Shown: positions 8,085-17,772, numbered from the stretch's first letter. The stretch: 64,000 nucleotides of DNA from Paenibacillus illinoisensis NBRC 15959 (GCF_004000925.1 NZ_BIME01000005.1:346652-410651); one strand, 5' to 3'. Notes: generated from the sequence alone by a model not told the origin. Translations and numbers: made by a program.

Positions 8085-8213
8085 GTACCATCTTCCGATC
8101 GCTGTTATCCCCAGATTTCTTTGATCCCCTTATCAAAAGGGGAAATCTGGTGATAAATGCGAACACTTCGTTTCTTCAGATCGGTTCTGCACTCTCCGTT
8201 AACGTGTAAACGC
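8085..8213. repeat. hairpin-forming intergenic repeat, copy B
   Basis: Second copy of the element at 2633-2764. It folds around CCCCTTATC-AA-AAGGGG, with AGATTTC...GAAATCT and further outer pairing (GATCG, AGATCGG). It is placed between the riboswitch terminator and btuF, so the operon mRNA would contain it in its leader. Confidence 0.7.
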
Positions 8214-8312
8214 TGCAGTTCAAACCTTATATAGGAACACCAAAGTATGGGGAGTAGGAGTTTGAGCATGTTGCAAGAAATAGTACAAATAGAGAAGGGG
8301 AGAATGAACAGA

Positions 8313-9314
8313 ATGAACATCAAGAATTGGAAAGGCATGGCGTCCCTGCTGACAGCAGCGATGCTTACACTGGCTTTGGCCGGATGTGGAAACACAACAA
8401 CGAGCGAGGGAACAGGTACGTCTACGCAGCAGCCGGCACAGGAGCAATCCCAAGGCCAGGAGCAGACGGATCTCAAAACACAATATCCACTTATGGTAAC
8501 TGATGCGACAGGTGAATCCTTCACGTTTGAGAAAGCGCCTGCCAAAATCGTATCCGTGTCTCCGGCAGAAACCGAGTCATTGTTCGCCCTTGGACTGGAC
8601 GAGCAGATCGTAGGGGTATCCGACTATGATGATTATCCGGAAGCTGCAACAACCAAACCGAAAATGGGCGGTGTGTCGAAGCCCAATGAAGAATCAATCA
8701 TCGCAGCTGAAGCAGACATCGTATTTACAGGGATCTCCATGAGCGAAGAAGCTGTGACCAAGCTGCGCGAACTGGGTATCACCATTTTCAAAACGGATCC
8801 AAAATCGATAGACGATGTCATGAACAACATCGAAACGTTCGGAAAAATCACGGATCATCAGGAGCAGGCACAGGAGCTCATCACGAAAATGAAACAGGAC
8901 GTGGCGGACGTAACCGAAGCGGTTAAGGCTGTGAAGTCGGAAGATCAGAAAAAGGTATATGTTGAATTCTCCCCGGGTTGGACTGTGGGTAAAGGTGAAT
9001 TCATGGATGAACTGATCACCGTAGCCGGTGGAATCAACGTTGCTTCCGACCTCGTGGGCTGGAATGAAATTAACGAAGAGAATATTATTGCTTCCAATCC
9101 GGATGTCATTCTGTACGCCAATGATGTTATTGATGAGAACTCCAAAACACTGGATCAGATCATCAAAGAGCGCAGCGGCTGGGATCAAATTACGGCGGTG
9201 AAAAACGATGCAGTCATTGGCCTGGATGCCAACCTGCTGAGCCGTCCGGGCCCACGTGTAACGGAAGGTTTGAAAGCTGTTGCCAAAGCGATCTATCCTG
9301 ACCTGTTCCAATGA
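8313..9314 (+). CDS. btuF: corrinoid ABC transporter substrate-binding lipoprotein
   Basis: A 333-residue lipoprotein: after an N-terminal basic and hydrophobic segment the lipobox LALAGC precedes a low-complexity linker rich in T, Q, E and S. The body is a class III (TroA-fold) binding protein: PAKIVSVSPAETESLFALGLDEQIVGVSDYDDYP, then IVFTG...LRELGITIF, and GGINVASDLVGWNEINEENIIASNPDVIL. The riboswitch and cob gene neighbours indicate cobalamin/cobinamide rather than siderophore. The start at 8313 has GGGGAG 10 bases upstream; ATG 8304 is too close to it. The stop overlaps btuC by ATGA. Confidence 0.88.
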   Translation: MNIKNWKGMASLLTAAMLTLALAGCGNTTTSEGTGTSTQQPAQEQSQGQEQTDLKTQYPLMVTDATGESFTFEKAPAKIVSVSPAETESLFALGLDEQIVGVSDYDDYPEAATTKPKMGGVSKPNEESIIAAEADIVFTGISMSEEAVTKLRELGITIFKTDPKSIDDVMNNIETFGKITDHQEQAQELITKMKQDVADVTEAVKAVKSEDQKKVYVEFSPGWTVGKGEFMDELITVAGGINVASDLVGWNEINEENIIASNPDVILYANDVIDENSKTLDQIIKERSGWDQITAVKNDAVIGLDANLLSRPGPRVTEGLKAVAKAIYPDLFQ

Positions 9315-10357
9315 GTAAAAAGCTGGCAGTGTACGGAACAGCCGGAATTCTGCTGCTTGTGCTGACTGTGCTGATCTGTACGGGCATCGGTTCAGTGGCT
9401 CTGCCTGTCCGTGACATTGCAGGCATTCTGCTTCATCACATGCCATGGATCGGAGACTGGATCACGCCCGACTGGAGTACGGCAGCCGAGCAAATTATAT
9501 GGAAGGTCAGGTTCCCGCGGGTGCTGCTTGCTGTACTCGTGGGTGCATCGCTGGCCATCGCCGGAGCGGGCTTCCAGGGGGTTCTTCGTAACCCGCTGGC
9601 AGATCCGTTTACGCTTGGCGTATCGTCTGGCGCATCGGTGGGCGCTGCTTTTCTGATCTTCTTCGGATTGCAGTATGCACTGATCGGAATCTGGACCTTG
9701 CCGCTCGTTGCGTTTCTGACGGGCGTGCTCACATTATGGTTTGTACTCGCCCTGGCTCGTGAAGGGCGCAAAATACCGACACACAGCCTGATTCTGGCTG
9801 GCGTGGTGATGCAAAGTTTTCTGGGAGCGGTGGTCTCCTTCCTGTCGACCATGTCGAAACAGACGATTAACGAAATTATATACTGGACGATGGGAAGTCT
9901 GGCTCTGCGTGGGTGGTCGTATACGGCCATCCTTTTCCCGTATTTTATACTGGGTCTGATTTTCCTCTGGAGCCGTGCCCGTTCCTTGAATGTTCTTGCA
10001 CTGGGGGAACGGCAGGCTGCACATATCGGTGTCCAGGTGGATGGGTTGAAGCTATCCGTCCTTGCCGTAGGAACACTGCTCACCGCCGGGGCCGTCTCGG
10101 TTTCGGGTGTCATTGGATTCGTAGGTCTTGTCATCCCGCACATTCTTCGGCTGATCGTTGGGCCTGATTATCGTTTGCTGGTTCCTTTGTCCGCGATTGG
10201 CGGGGCCATCTTCATGGTATGGGCCGATACGATTGCACGCTCCCTGCTGGCCCCGACCGAAATTCCGCTTGGTGTGGTGACGGCCTTTGTCGGGGCACCT
10301 TTCTTCGCGTATCTGCTGCATCGGAATAAAAAGCTGCGAAAAGGGGTGATGCCATGA
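9311..10357 (+). CDS. btuC: corrinoid ABC transporter permease (FecCD family)
   Basis: A 348-residue membrane protein with about ten helices. FecCD/BtuC hallmarks are GAGFQGVLRNPLADPFTLGVSSGAS, LILAGVVMQSFLGA, LGERQAAHIGVQV, the coupling segment and VSGVIGFVGLVIPHILRLIVGPDYRLLVP. It pairs with btuF (4-base overlap) and btuD (4-base overlap) as the inner-membrane channel for corrinoids. Specificity comes from context, because siderophore permeases share the fold. Confidence 0.92.
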   Translation: MSKKLAVYGTAGILLLVLTVLICTGIGSVALPVRDIAGILLHHMPWIGDWITPDWSTAAEQIIWKVRFPRVLLAVLVGASLAIAGAGFQGVLRNPLADPFTLGVSSGASVGAAFLIFFGLQYALIGIWTLPLVAFLTGVLTLWFVLALAREGRKIPTHSLILAGVVMQSFLGAVVSFLSTMSKQTINEIIYWTMGSLALRGWSYTAILFPYFILGLIFLWSRARSLNVLALGERQAAHIGVQVDGLKLSVLAVGTLLTAGAVSVSGVIGFVGLVIPHILRLIVGPDYRLLVPLSAIGGAIFMVWADTIARSLLAPTEIPLGVVTAFVGAPFFAYLLHRNKKLRKGVMP

Positions 10358-11187
10358 GTACAAGTATGAGTACAAACATGGGTACAAGCGTTACCCCAAA
10401 CGATCCGCTGATTGAAGTTGCGGGGGCAGGCAAAATGTATGGAGAGCACCGGGCACTGCATAACGTGGACTGGCGTGTCACAGAAGGCGAATGGTGGGGT
10501 GTCGTCGGTCCAAACGGAAGCGGAAAATCAACGCTGCTCCAGCTCATTGCAGGAACCGAACAGCCTGGCGCAGGCAGCATTCGGATTGCAGGGCGGGAGA
10601 TTACCTCATACACTCGCAAAGACCTGTCCCGCATGATTGCGGTATTGCAGCAAGATGGCCTGCCTGCCATCTCGTATCCTGTCCGGGATGTGGTGGAGAT
10701 GGGACGTTATCCTTATCAGAATTGGTTAGGCAGGGAATCGGCGGATGGAGCGGCCGTGGTGGACCGGGTACTGGAAGAACTGGGTCTAACCGAAATGGCC
10801 GACAGGCCGCTCGATGCACTCAGTGGAGGGCAGAGGCAGCGGGTTGCGCTCGCCAAAGTCATGGCCCAGGAGCCCAAATTATTACTGCTGGATGAGCCAA
10901 CCACCTTTCTTGATATCCGATATCAATTGCAATTCATGGAGCTACTATCTTCCTGGCGGCAAAAAAACAAGATTACCATTGTCGCTGTGCTGCACGATCT
11001 GAACCTCGCTGCGCAATTCTGCGATCAGATTCTCGCTCTGCGCGAGGGCATGTGCGTAAGCAGTGGAACACCACATTCGCTGATGACGGAAGAGAACATT
11101 CGGGATATCTTCCGGGTGAACCCGGCCATGGTGAATCATCCCGATACTGGATTGCCGCAATTGTTGCTGCGGCGAGAACACGAGTGA
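10354..11187 (+). CDS. btuD: corrinoid ABC transporter ATP-binding protein
   Basis: A 277-residue ATPase: Walker A GPNGSGKST at 52-60, Q-loop in LQQDGLPAISYPVRDVVEMGRYPY, signature LSGGQRQRV, Walker B LLLLDEPTTFLD, and the switch histidine in LHDLNLAAQFCD. It energises BtuC. The N-terminus is odd: the first 12 residues are MSTS-MSTN-MGTS, encoded by three tandem 12-base units at 10354-10389, each beginning with an ATG. The conserved domain starts only near residue 19, so any of the three could be the start. Confidence 0.92.
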   Translation: MSTSMSTNMGTSVTPNDPLIEVAGAGKMYGEHRALHNVDWRVTEGEWWGVVGPNGSGKSTLLQLIAGTEQPGAGSIRIAGREITSYTRKDLSRMIAVLQQDGLPAISYPVRDVVEMGRYPYQNWLGRESADGAAVVDRVLEELGLTEMADRPLDALSGGQRQRVALAKVMAQEPKLLLLDEPTTFLDIRYQLQFMELLSSWRQKNKITIVAVLHDLNLAAQFCDQILALREGMCVSSGTPHSLMTEENIRDIFRVNPAMVNHPDTGLPQLLLRREHE

Positions 11188-11235
11188 ACGAAAAGCGGGG
11201 CGACCCTATATTTTGATGAAGGAAGTGCTGGCGGT

Positions 11236-12363
11236 ATGAATAATGAACAGACGTTGGAACAGTTAATCGATCGGATCGTGGGTCCTAATGAAGAAGTGGC
11301 GGCAGAAGCCTCGGCACATGTGGATTCATTAACGAAACCGCCCGGCAGTCTGGGCAAACTGGAACAGCTGGTTATTCGACTTGCGGGGATAACCGGCGAG
11401 GCTCGGCCTTGTCTGGATCGCAGGGCCGTCATTGTTATGGCTGCCGATCACGGCGTCGTTGCCGAAGGAATCAGTGCGTTCCCGGCAGAGGTAACGCCGC
11501 AGATGGTTCATAATTTTCTGGCAGGAGGAGCGGCCGTCAACGTTCTGGCGCGTCATGCAGGGGCAGATGTCATCTGTGTGGACATTGGCGTGAATGCCGA
11601 TCTGGAACACCCGGACCTGGTCTCCCGCAAAGTACGCAAAGGTACAGCCAACATGGCGCAGGGCCCAGCCATGAGCCGTGATGAAGCGATCCAGGCGATT
11701 CTTGTCGGAGCCGAGGTTGTGGCTGCTGAAGTCGCCAAGGGAACTCAATTATTTGTCACCGGTGAAATGGGTATCGGAAATACTACAGCGAGTGCCGCAG
11801 TCATGTGTGCTTTAACCGGAACAGCACCCGCATCTGCGGTTGGTCGGGGAACAGGGATGGATGACGCAGGTTTACAGCGCAAAGCTGCTGTAGTCAGCCG
11901 GGCGCTTAGTGTGAATGCACCGGATGCAGACGATGCCCTGGATGTGCTTGGCAAAGTGGGCGGATTGGAAATTGCCGGACTGACAGGTGTCATCCTCGCA
12001 GCGGCAGCTCATGGCTGTCCTGTTGTGGTGGATGGGTTTATCTCCACTGCAGCGGCACTGATTGCGAGACAGCTTGCCCCGGTCAGTGTGGAATATATGA
12101 TTGCTTCGCATACATCGCATGAAAGTGGACATGCTGCGCTTCTGCACGAACTTGCCCTCAAACCGATGCTGGATCTGGACATGCGGCTGGGTGAGGGAAC
12201 AGGTGGTGTGCTCAGTCTTCATCTAATCGATGCGGCTTGCCGTATTCTGAATGAGATGGCCACATTTGCAAGCGCTGGTGTATCGGGAAGCTCGAATGAG
12301 AATGAGCGCGCGGATGAGTCATCGACAGCTGCTTCGCCAGTTCGGGGAGAGGTATCTCCATGA
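11236..12363 (+). CDS. cobT: nicotinate-nucleotide--dimethylbenzimidazole phosphoribosyltransferase
   Basis: A 375-residue CobT. It moves the phosphoribosyl group of nicotinate mononucleotide onto the lower-ligand base, giving alpha-ribazole phosphate. Motifs: DSLTKPPGSLGKLEQL at the N-terminus, VMAADHGVVAEGISAFP, GGAAVNVLARHAGAD, TGEMGIGNTTASAAV, GRGTGMDDAG, and the catalytic glutamate region LDMRLGEGTGGVL. The last 30 or so residues are a polar extension rich in E, S and A beyond the usual end. The stop overlaps cobU by ATGA. Confidence 0.95.
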   Translation: MNNEQTLEQLIDRIVGPNEEVAAEASAHVDSLTKPPGSLGKLEQLVIRLAGITGEARPCLDRRAVIVMAADHGVVAEGISAFPAEVTPQMVHNFLAGGAAVNVLARHAGADVICVDIGVNADLEHPDLVSRKVRKGTANMAQGPAMSRDEAIQAILVGAEVVAAEVAKGTQLFVTGEMGIGNTTASAAVMCALTGTAPASAVGRGTGMDDAGLQRKAAVVSRALSVNAPDADDALDVLGKVGGLEIAGLTGVILAAAAHGCPVVVDGFISTAAALIARQLAPVSVEYMIASHTSHESGHAALLHELALKPMLDLDMRLGEGTGGVLSLHLIDAACRILNEMATFASAGVSGSSNENERADESSTAASPVRGEVSP

Positions 12364-12920
12364 GCGTACTTGTAACGGGCGGGGCAAGGAGCGGCAAAAG
12401 CTCCTTCGCCGAGCGTCTCTGCATGCAGCGTTCCTCCGAGGCCTGGTATGTCGCAACCGCACAGGCGTATGATGACGAGATGCGTGAACGGATACGTCTG
12501 CATCAGAATCAGCGGGATGAAGTTGGGTACCTGTGGCATACCGTGGAGGAACCCTTGGCATTGCCAGAACTCATCACAAAAATGGGAGAATCGCATACAG
12601 GAACGTCAGCTCCGACCATTTTGGTGGATTGCCTGACGCTCTGGTTGACCAACGTCCTGCTTACCCATGAGCAAGAGCCTGAGCAGGTTGTTCTGGATCA
12701 TATGAATGCGCTGGTAACCGCTATCGAGTCCTATCCCGGGCTGCTAGTCCTGGTTACGAATGAAGTGGGGGACGGCATCGTACCGGAGTATGCGCTTGGC
12801 AGAAGATATCGGGATTTGGCGGGCATATTAAATCAGCGGGTCGCTGCCATCTGCCGCGAAGTATTTCTGGTAACGGTAGGGATTGCTATGGAGCTGAAGA
12901 GCAAGGAGTATCGCTTATGA
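12360..12920 (+). CDS. cobU: adenosylcobinamide kinase / guanylyltransferase
   Basis: A 186-residue bifunctional enzyme that phosphorylates adenosylcobinamide and then transfers GMP to it. The P-loop GGARSGKS is at residues 7-14, followed by WYVATAQAYDDEMRERIRLHQNQR (the guanylylated histidine region), VDCLTLWLTNVL and VTNEVGDGIVPEYALGRRYRDLAGILNQRVA. It overlaps cobT and cobS by four bases at each side, consistent with a tightly coupled operon. Confidence 0.95.
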   Translation: MSVLVTGGARSGKSSFAERLCMQRSSEAWYVATAQAYDDEMRERIRLHQNQRDEVGYLWHTVEEPLALPELITKMGESHTGTSAPTILVDCLTLWLTNVLLTHEQEPEQVVLDHMNALVTAIESYPGLLVLVTNEVGDGIVPEYALGRRYRDLAGILNQRVAAICREVFLVTVGIAMELKSKEYRL

Positions 12921-13903
12921 GCCATGACGGTAACAACATCCAGCATAATGGTGAGGAAATGACCAGTGAAGACCACCTGAATCAGGTAAACGAGGGGCCG
13001 GCTCAGGGTGCGGAGTATGTAAACAGACTGGATCAAAAACATGCGGCTGCGGCCGCTTTTCAATTTTTGTCCCGTTTCCCCGTGAAAATGCAGATTGACT
13101 TCGTTCCGCCACTGCTGCGGGAAAGCGTAGTGTATTATCCGCTGGTCGGTGCGGCCATTGGTTTAAGTGTCTGGATTGGTGGCGCGCTTACAGGTGCACT
13201 GCTGCCATCGTTCCCAGCGGCTGTATTGACCCTGACCCTTTGGGTATGGCTTACGGGGGGACTCCATCTGGATGGCTGGATGGACACAGCGGATGGCCTG
13301 CTCAGCTATCGTACCCGTGAGCGAATGCTGGAAATTATGAAAGACAGCCGCGTTGGAGCCATGGGCGTGATTGCCTGCGTACTGCTGCTCATGATGAAAG
13401 CAGCCTTAATTGCTGATTTTATCGCACATGGAAACTGGCTGTATGGAGCGCTGCTGATTCTGCCCATGATCTGGAGCCGCTGGTTCATGGTGTATGCCAT
13501 TTCGGCTTGGCCGAATGCCAGGGGAGACGATGGACTTGCTGTCCTGTTCAAGGGCCTTGGGGAACGGAAGGAAGTCCAGAGGGCACGAAGCGCTGCGGTT
13601 GGACTAACCATCCTGGCGGCTGTCATTACACTTGCCGCGGTGTGGATCTTTCAGCCTGGCAGCAGCATGGTAGAAATGCTGGCGATGGATAGGGGCCTTG
13701 GGACATTACCTTGGTGGCTATATCCTATTGCAGCTGCCATTTTGGTACCACTGGCGGCATATCTTATCGGCAAGTTCGTTGCCGGACGCATCAGTGAGAG
13801 GTTAGGCGGACTTACTGGAGATACATATGGTGCGATGAATGAGCTGCTGGAAGCCGCTCTGTTGACGGTGTTAAGTCTGCTGCAGGGATTATTTTTGATA
13901 TAG
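12917..13903 (+). CDS. cobS: adenosylcobinamide-GDP ribazoletransferase (cobalamin-5-phosphate synthase)
   Basis: A 328-residue membrane enzyme that condenses adenosylcobinamide-GDP with alpha-ribazole (phosphate), the last assembly step. Recognisable are FQFLSRFPVK, YYPLVGAAIGL, the acidic metal-binding motif GGLHLDGWMDTADGLLS, MKDSRVGAMGVIACVL and C-terminal GGLTGDTYGAMNELLEA. The first 45 or so residues are a hydrophilic extension (QVNEGPAQGAEYVNRLDQKH) ahead of the core, longer than usual. Start ATG overlaps the cobU stop. Confidence 0.94.
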   Translation: MSHDGNNIQHNGEEMTSEDHLNQVNEGPAQGAEYVNRLDQKHAAAAAFQFLSRFPVKMQIDFVPPLLRESVVYYPLVGAAIGLSVWIGGALTGALLPSFPAAVLTLTLWVWLTGGLHLDGWMDTADGLLSYRTRERMLEIMKDSRVGAMGVIACVLLLMMKAALIADFIAHGNWLYGALLILPMIWSRWFMVYAISAWPNARGDDGLAVLFKGLGERKEVQRARSAAVGLTILAAVITLAAVWIFQPGSSMVEMLAMDRGLGTLPWWLYPIAAAILVPLAAYLIGKFVAGRISERLGGLTGDTYGAMNELLEAALLTVLSLLQGLFLI

Positions 13904-13961
13904 GGAACGAACGGAAATGAGTAATGTGGAGCATAACGCGGAGAGCTGAGGTGATTGGAAC

Positions 13962-15560
13962 GTGCAGAATACCCCTGTAGGACAAGCGGCGGTATTGATG
14001 CTGCAAGGTACGGCATCGGATGTGGGGAAGAGTGTTATTACAACGGCATTATGCCGGATATTCAAGCAGGATGGCTTCAGACCGGCCCCGTTTAAATCAC
14101 AAAACATGGCGCTCAACTCCTATGTAACCGAAGATGGCAAGGAGATTGGCAGAGCCCAGGGAGCGCAGGCAGAAGCTTGCGGTATTGAAGCAACAACGGA
14201 TATGAACCCGATATTGATCAAGCCCGTGCGGGATATGCACTCGCAGATCGTGGTGCACGGTGTACCTTTTGCCCAGATGAGTGCTTCGGATTATCGTCAG
14301 CATTTCCTGCCGGAAGCGAAGCAGACAGTCATGGATGCGCTGAATCGGCTGCGCGAAACCTATGATATTGTACTGATGGAAGGCGCAGGCAGTCCGGCCG
14401 AGATTAACTTGAAGGATCGGGACATTGTCAATATGAATCTGGCAGGCTGGGCGGATTCGCCAGTCATTCTGATCTCGGACATTGATCGCGGAGGCGTGTT
14501 TGCTTCCATTGTAGGTACACTTGAGCTGTTGGAGCCGCATGAGGTCCAGCGTGTAAAAGGATTTATCATTAACAAATTCCGGGGGGATCTGTCCCTGCTG
14601 CAGCCTGGACTCGACTGGCTCGAAGAGCGGACGGGCATTCCGGTATTGGGCGTACTGCCTTACATAAGAGATATACAGATTGAAGCTGAGGATTCCGTGG
14701 TGCTGGACTCCATGCGTCATGGCAAATCAGGGGAACGGGAGCTGGATCTTGCCGTTATTCGTTACCCGCGCATTTCCAACTTTACGGACTTTGACTCGCT
14801 GTCCCGTGAACCGGATGTCAATGTACGATATGTGACTTCCCCGGAAGAACTGGGCCAGCCGGATGCCATTTTGCTTCCTGGTACGAAGGATACGATTGGT
14901 GATCTGGCATTCCTGAGAGAATCGGGTCTCGAGCAAGCTATCGCGAGTCGGACTGAACGTGATCACGTACAGCTTGTGGGCATATGCGGTGGATATCAGA
15001 TGCTGGGCCAGCATTTAAAAGATCCGTTTGCAGTGGAAGCGAATCAGATTCAGGAGGCACGGGGTCTGGGATGGCTACCGCTGTCGACCACTTTTCTGGA
15101 ACATAAACAGACCGTTAGAGCTTCAGGGCGTGTGCTGCAGCGGCATCCGATTCGTCTATATGGGGATCAAGATTCAGTTGATTCCATGCCTGTGAATGGG
15201 TACGAGATTCATATGGGCGTGACCGAGTGCCATGATGCGAAGCAAGTGAGTGCGCTGTTTGAGATTGCTCATCCAGGTGGTCAGCCTTTTCAGGAAGGCT
15301 GGGGGAGCCCGGATGGCAAAGTATGGGGAACGTACTTGCATGGTTTGTTTGAAAGTGACCAGTTCCGCCGCTCCTGGCTTAATGGCCTTCGGCAAGGGAA
15401 AGGACTCACTCCGCTTCAGGAAACCTATAGTGCTCATGAACGCAAGGAGATGGAGTTCGACCGGGTAGCGGAATCTCTGCGCTCAGCCCTGGACATGAAA
15501 CGTGTATACGAAATTATGGGAATCCAGTACCGAGATCCCGCTTCAAACGTTAAGGATTGA
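13962..15560 (+). CDS. cobQ: cobyric acid synthase
   Basis: A 532-residue glutamine amidotransferase (CobQ/CbiP) that amidates side chains of adenosylcobyrinate a,c-diamide with ATP and glutamine. The P-loop-like GTASDVGKS is at residues 16-24; PAPFKSQNMALNSYVT follows; the glutaminase triad cysteine is in VGICGGYQMLG and the histidine in YLHGLFESDQFR. The start is GTG, 58 bases after cobS, with GAGGTG upstream. Without ring-synthesis genes in the window its place in the salvage locus is unusual, unless the de novo genes lie elsewhere. Confidence 0.94.
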   Translation: MQNTPVGQAAVLMLQGTASDVGKSVITTALCRIFKQDGFRPAPFKSQNMALNSYVTEDGKEIGRAQGAQAEACGIEATTDMNPILIKPVRDMHSQIVVHGVPFAQMSASDYRQHFLPEAKQTVMDALNRLRETYDIVLMEGAGSPAEINLKDRDIVNMNLAGWADSPVILISDIDRGGVFASIVGTLELLEPHEVQRVKGFIINKFRGDLSLLQPGLDWLEERTGIPVLGVLPYIRDIQIEAEDSVVLDSMRHGKSGERELDLAVIRYPRISNFTDFDSLSREPDVNVRYVTSPEELGQPDAILLPGTKDTIGDLAFLRESGLEQAIASRTERDHVQLVGICGGYQMLGQHLKDPFAVEANQIQEARGLGWLPLSTTFLEHKQTVRASGRVLQRHPIRLYGDQDSVDSMPVNGYEIHMGVTECHDAKQVSALFEIAHPGGQPFQEGWGSPDGKVWGTYLHGLFESDQFRRSWLNGLRQGKGLTPLQETYSAHERKEMEFDRVAESLRSALDMKRVYEIMGIQYRDPASNVKD

Positions 15561-15607
15561 ATAGCAAGCTGATGTATGATCAGCAATTTATAACCTATTC
15601 ATAAAAA

Positions 15608-15668
15608 ACACCCCCATGTGTATTGGCAGTACCCGGAAACGGGCTGCTGTTACGCATGGGGGTATTTG
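15608..15668 (+). terminator. terminator of the cobalamin operon
   Basis: ACCCCCATGTGTA pairs with TACGCATGGGGGT around an inner CCCGG-AAA-CGGG hairpin. T residues are few after the stem, but A-rich sequence before it means it can also act for the minus-strand chemoreceptor gene. Confidence 0.65.
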
Positions 15669-15736
15669 CGTGTCTGTGGTTTAATTGTGGTTCACGTAAG
15701 GGAATGATGGTTTAATGTTATACCTGGATTGTTATT

Positions 15737-17437
15737 TTAGTTAATTTTGAATTTCTTCATCGCAGACTGAAGTTCCATGGCCTGTTCATGCAGATGACGA
15801 ACCGTACCCGAGTGGGAATCCATCTCACTGAGCTGATGCTCGGCGGTAGAAGCAATCTGCTGCATGCTCTCGCGTGATCTGGATGTAATCTGTGCTGTCT
15901 CTTCAACGGATGCACTAACTTCCTCTGCGCCTGCGGAGACTTCCTCTGTGGAAGCAGAGACGGTCTGGATGGTCAGGTTGACGTTCTGGATCAGTTCGTT
16001 CAGCTGCTGGAAGGCCGTTCCCGCTTGTTGAACGACATGGGTTCCAGACCCGATTTCCTGGGTTACCCGGTTCATGGCACTCACCGAACGTTCCGCATCC
16101 TCGCGAATGGTTCCGAGATAATCGGCGATTTCCTCCGTGGCTGTTTTGGACTGTTCCGCCAGCTTGCGGACTTCACCTGCTACGACAGCGAATCCCCGGC
16201 CATGCTCTCCGGCACGTGCTGCTTCAATGGAAGCATTAAGGGATAACATGTTGATCTGTTTCGTAATTTCAAAAATGGATGTAACAATCGTGCCGATCGC
16301 TACGGAACGTTCATTCATCGTCTCCACGTAACGCAGTGACTCGTTTGCCGTCTGGCCGACACGTTCCATTTGCTGCACAGCATCCTGTGCGAGACGGTTA
16401 CCGTTGACGGCTTCATTTGCAGCTTCACCAATCTGCTCCGATACTTCAGCAGCAGAAGAGGCGATATGCATGATGCCCTGCGTAATTTCTTCCATGGCTC
16501 TCGCATTCTCGGCAGCGCTTGAAGCAATGGTCACACTGCCTTTTTCGGCATCTTCCGCAGAGCGGCTGGATTTTTTGACCATACCGGACATGGACTCCAC
16601 CCGTCTTAACAGGTCATCGGAGCCCTGAACCACTTCATTGGAGGTAGACAGTGCACGGCTGATCATTTCCTTCAAATTGTGGGTCATCGTTTGGAAGCTT
16701 GCGGCGAGCTGAGCAATTTCATCTTTGCCCTTGATTTGCAGCTGGGCGGTAAGGTCACCTTGGGAAATTTGTTTGCTGTGTTGTACGAGCTGAATGATTG
16801 GTTTGGTTACTCTTTTGATCATGCTGGCTGAGATCAGCCAACCGAGCACGAAGACGAGTGCTGTGATACCCAGGCATAACCAGAAGATCTGAACGTTTTT
16901 ATCCTGAATGAACTGGGCATCCATACTTACTGCCATGATCATATTGCTGCCCGCAATCGGAATAAAGGCTGCTTTATGTACGCCGAAGGAATCGGAATAA
17001 ACGTCACTGATAACCATTTCTTTGCTTTCTACTGCCGTATTCATCGCGGATTGCACGCTGATTTCATCTCCGGCTTTCATTTCTGAGGCTGCGTTAGCAA
17101 TGACAACCGATGCTTTGCCTTCCTGGATGGATACAACGTAGGATGCATCTAAGTTATGTTCTTTTGCTTTTTCAGCTAGATAGGATTCAACCGTCAGAGC
17201 GGCACCTTCAGAACCCGCACCGCCACTCTGCACCTGCAAAATCTTGGAGGAGGAGACGTTCTTATATATATCCTGGATGGACGTGTTCAGGACCTTGTCG
17301 AACTGTGGAAGCACATAGCTCTGCATAATATTCATGGATACAGCATAGAAACTGATACTAAACAACAGGGAAGCGACCAGTAGAACGAGGAACAGCGTGC
17401 CTCTAATTTTGCCGGCAACCGTACGATTACGAAACAT
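15737..17437 (-). CDS. methyl-accepting chemotaxis protein
   Basis: A 566-residue chemoreceptor. TM1 is at about 12-34, an extracellular Cache-like sensor spans about 35-185, TM2 is about 188-210 ([19 protein letters not shown]), a HAMP domain follows ([23 protein letters not shown]) and then a long signalling coiled coil with the hairpin tip [41 protein letters not shown]. It would couple to CheA/CheW. The ligand is unknown. It is monocistronic; no chemotaxis genes are nearby. Confidence 0.93.
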   Translation of the reverse strand: MFRNRTVAGKIRGTLFLVLLVASLLFSISFYAVSMNIMQSYVLPQFDKVLNTSIQDIYKNVSSSKILQVQSGGAGSEGAALTVESYLAEKAKEHNLDASYVVSIQEGKASVVIANAASEMKAGDEISVQSAMNTAVESKEMVISDVYSDSFGVHKAAFIPIAGSNMIMAVSMDAQFIQDKNVQIFWLCLGITALVFVLGWLISASMIKRVTKPIIQLVQHSKQISQGDLTAQLQIKGKDEIAQLAASFQTMTHNLKEMISRALSTSNEVVQGSDDLLRRVESMSGMVKKSSRSAEDAEKGSVTIASSAAENARAMEEITQGIMHIASSAAEVSEQIGEAANEAVNGNRLAQDAVQQMERVGQTANESLRYVETMNERSVAIGTIVTSIFEITKQINMLSLNASIEAARAGEHGRGFAVVAGEVRKLAEQSKTATEEIADYLGTIREDAERSVSAMNRVTQEIGSGTHVVQQAGTAFQQLNELIQNVNLTIQTVSASTEEVSAGAEEVSASVEETAQITSRSRESMQQIASTAEHQLSEMDSHSGTVRHLHEQAMELQSAMKKFKIN

Positions 17438-17772
17438 AGGATCATCCTTTCACGTCATGTTCATTAACATTTGTCGCTTTTCCGTATCGTAAGACTATAT
17501 ACCAACGAAAAAAGGCCTAATTTTCACGTTGAGAAAACTTGGGAATAAGCGGATATACCTATATTACAAAATTAACCGGGGGTTGAATAGAAGAATTTTC
17601 ATTAAACGGTGAATTTTTTTCAGAAATTCTTGAATGTATTACATGCATATTACATAATATCAATTAATACCTACCAGAATAGTTTGATATATGATATATT
17701 GTTCAATGTCGCATAAAGCGAATAGAAAAAAACCGTTCAATCGGTATGCACATTCTGAGGAGGATTTACAAG
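17438..17772 (+). promoter_or_regulatory. intergenic region with CymR-like site before tcyP
   Basis: This AT-rich 335-base gap holds both divergent promoters. At about 17668-17698, TAATACCTACCAGAATAGTT followed by TGATAT resembles, from memory, the CymR/cysteine-regulon operator of Firmicutes (TAATACC.AC...AGTTGGAAT). CymR control of cystine uptake genes is established in Bacillus subtilis and Staphylococcus; its use here is inferred. No other gene is seen in the gap. Confidence 0.35.

Noticed and set aside
8694..9446. A 250-codon minus-strand frame
   Set aside because: Antisense to btuF, which has a lipobox and binding-protein motifs and sits in a tight operon.
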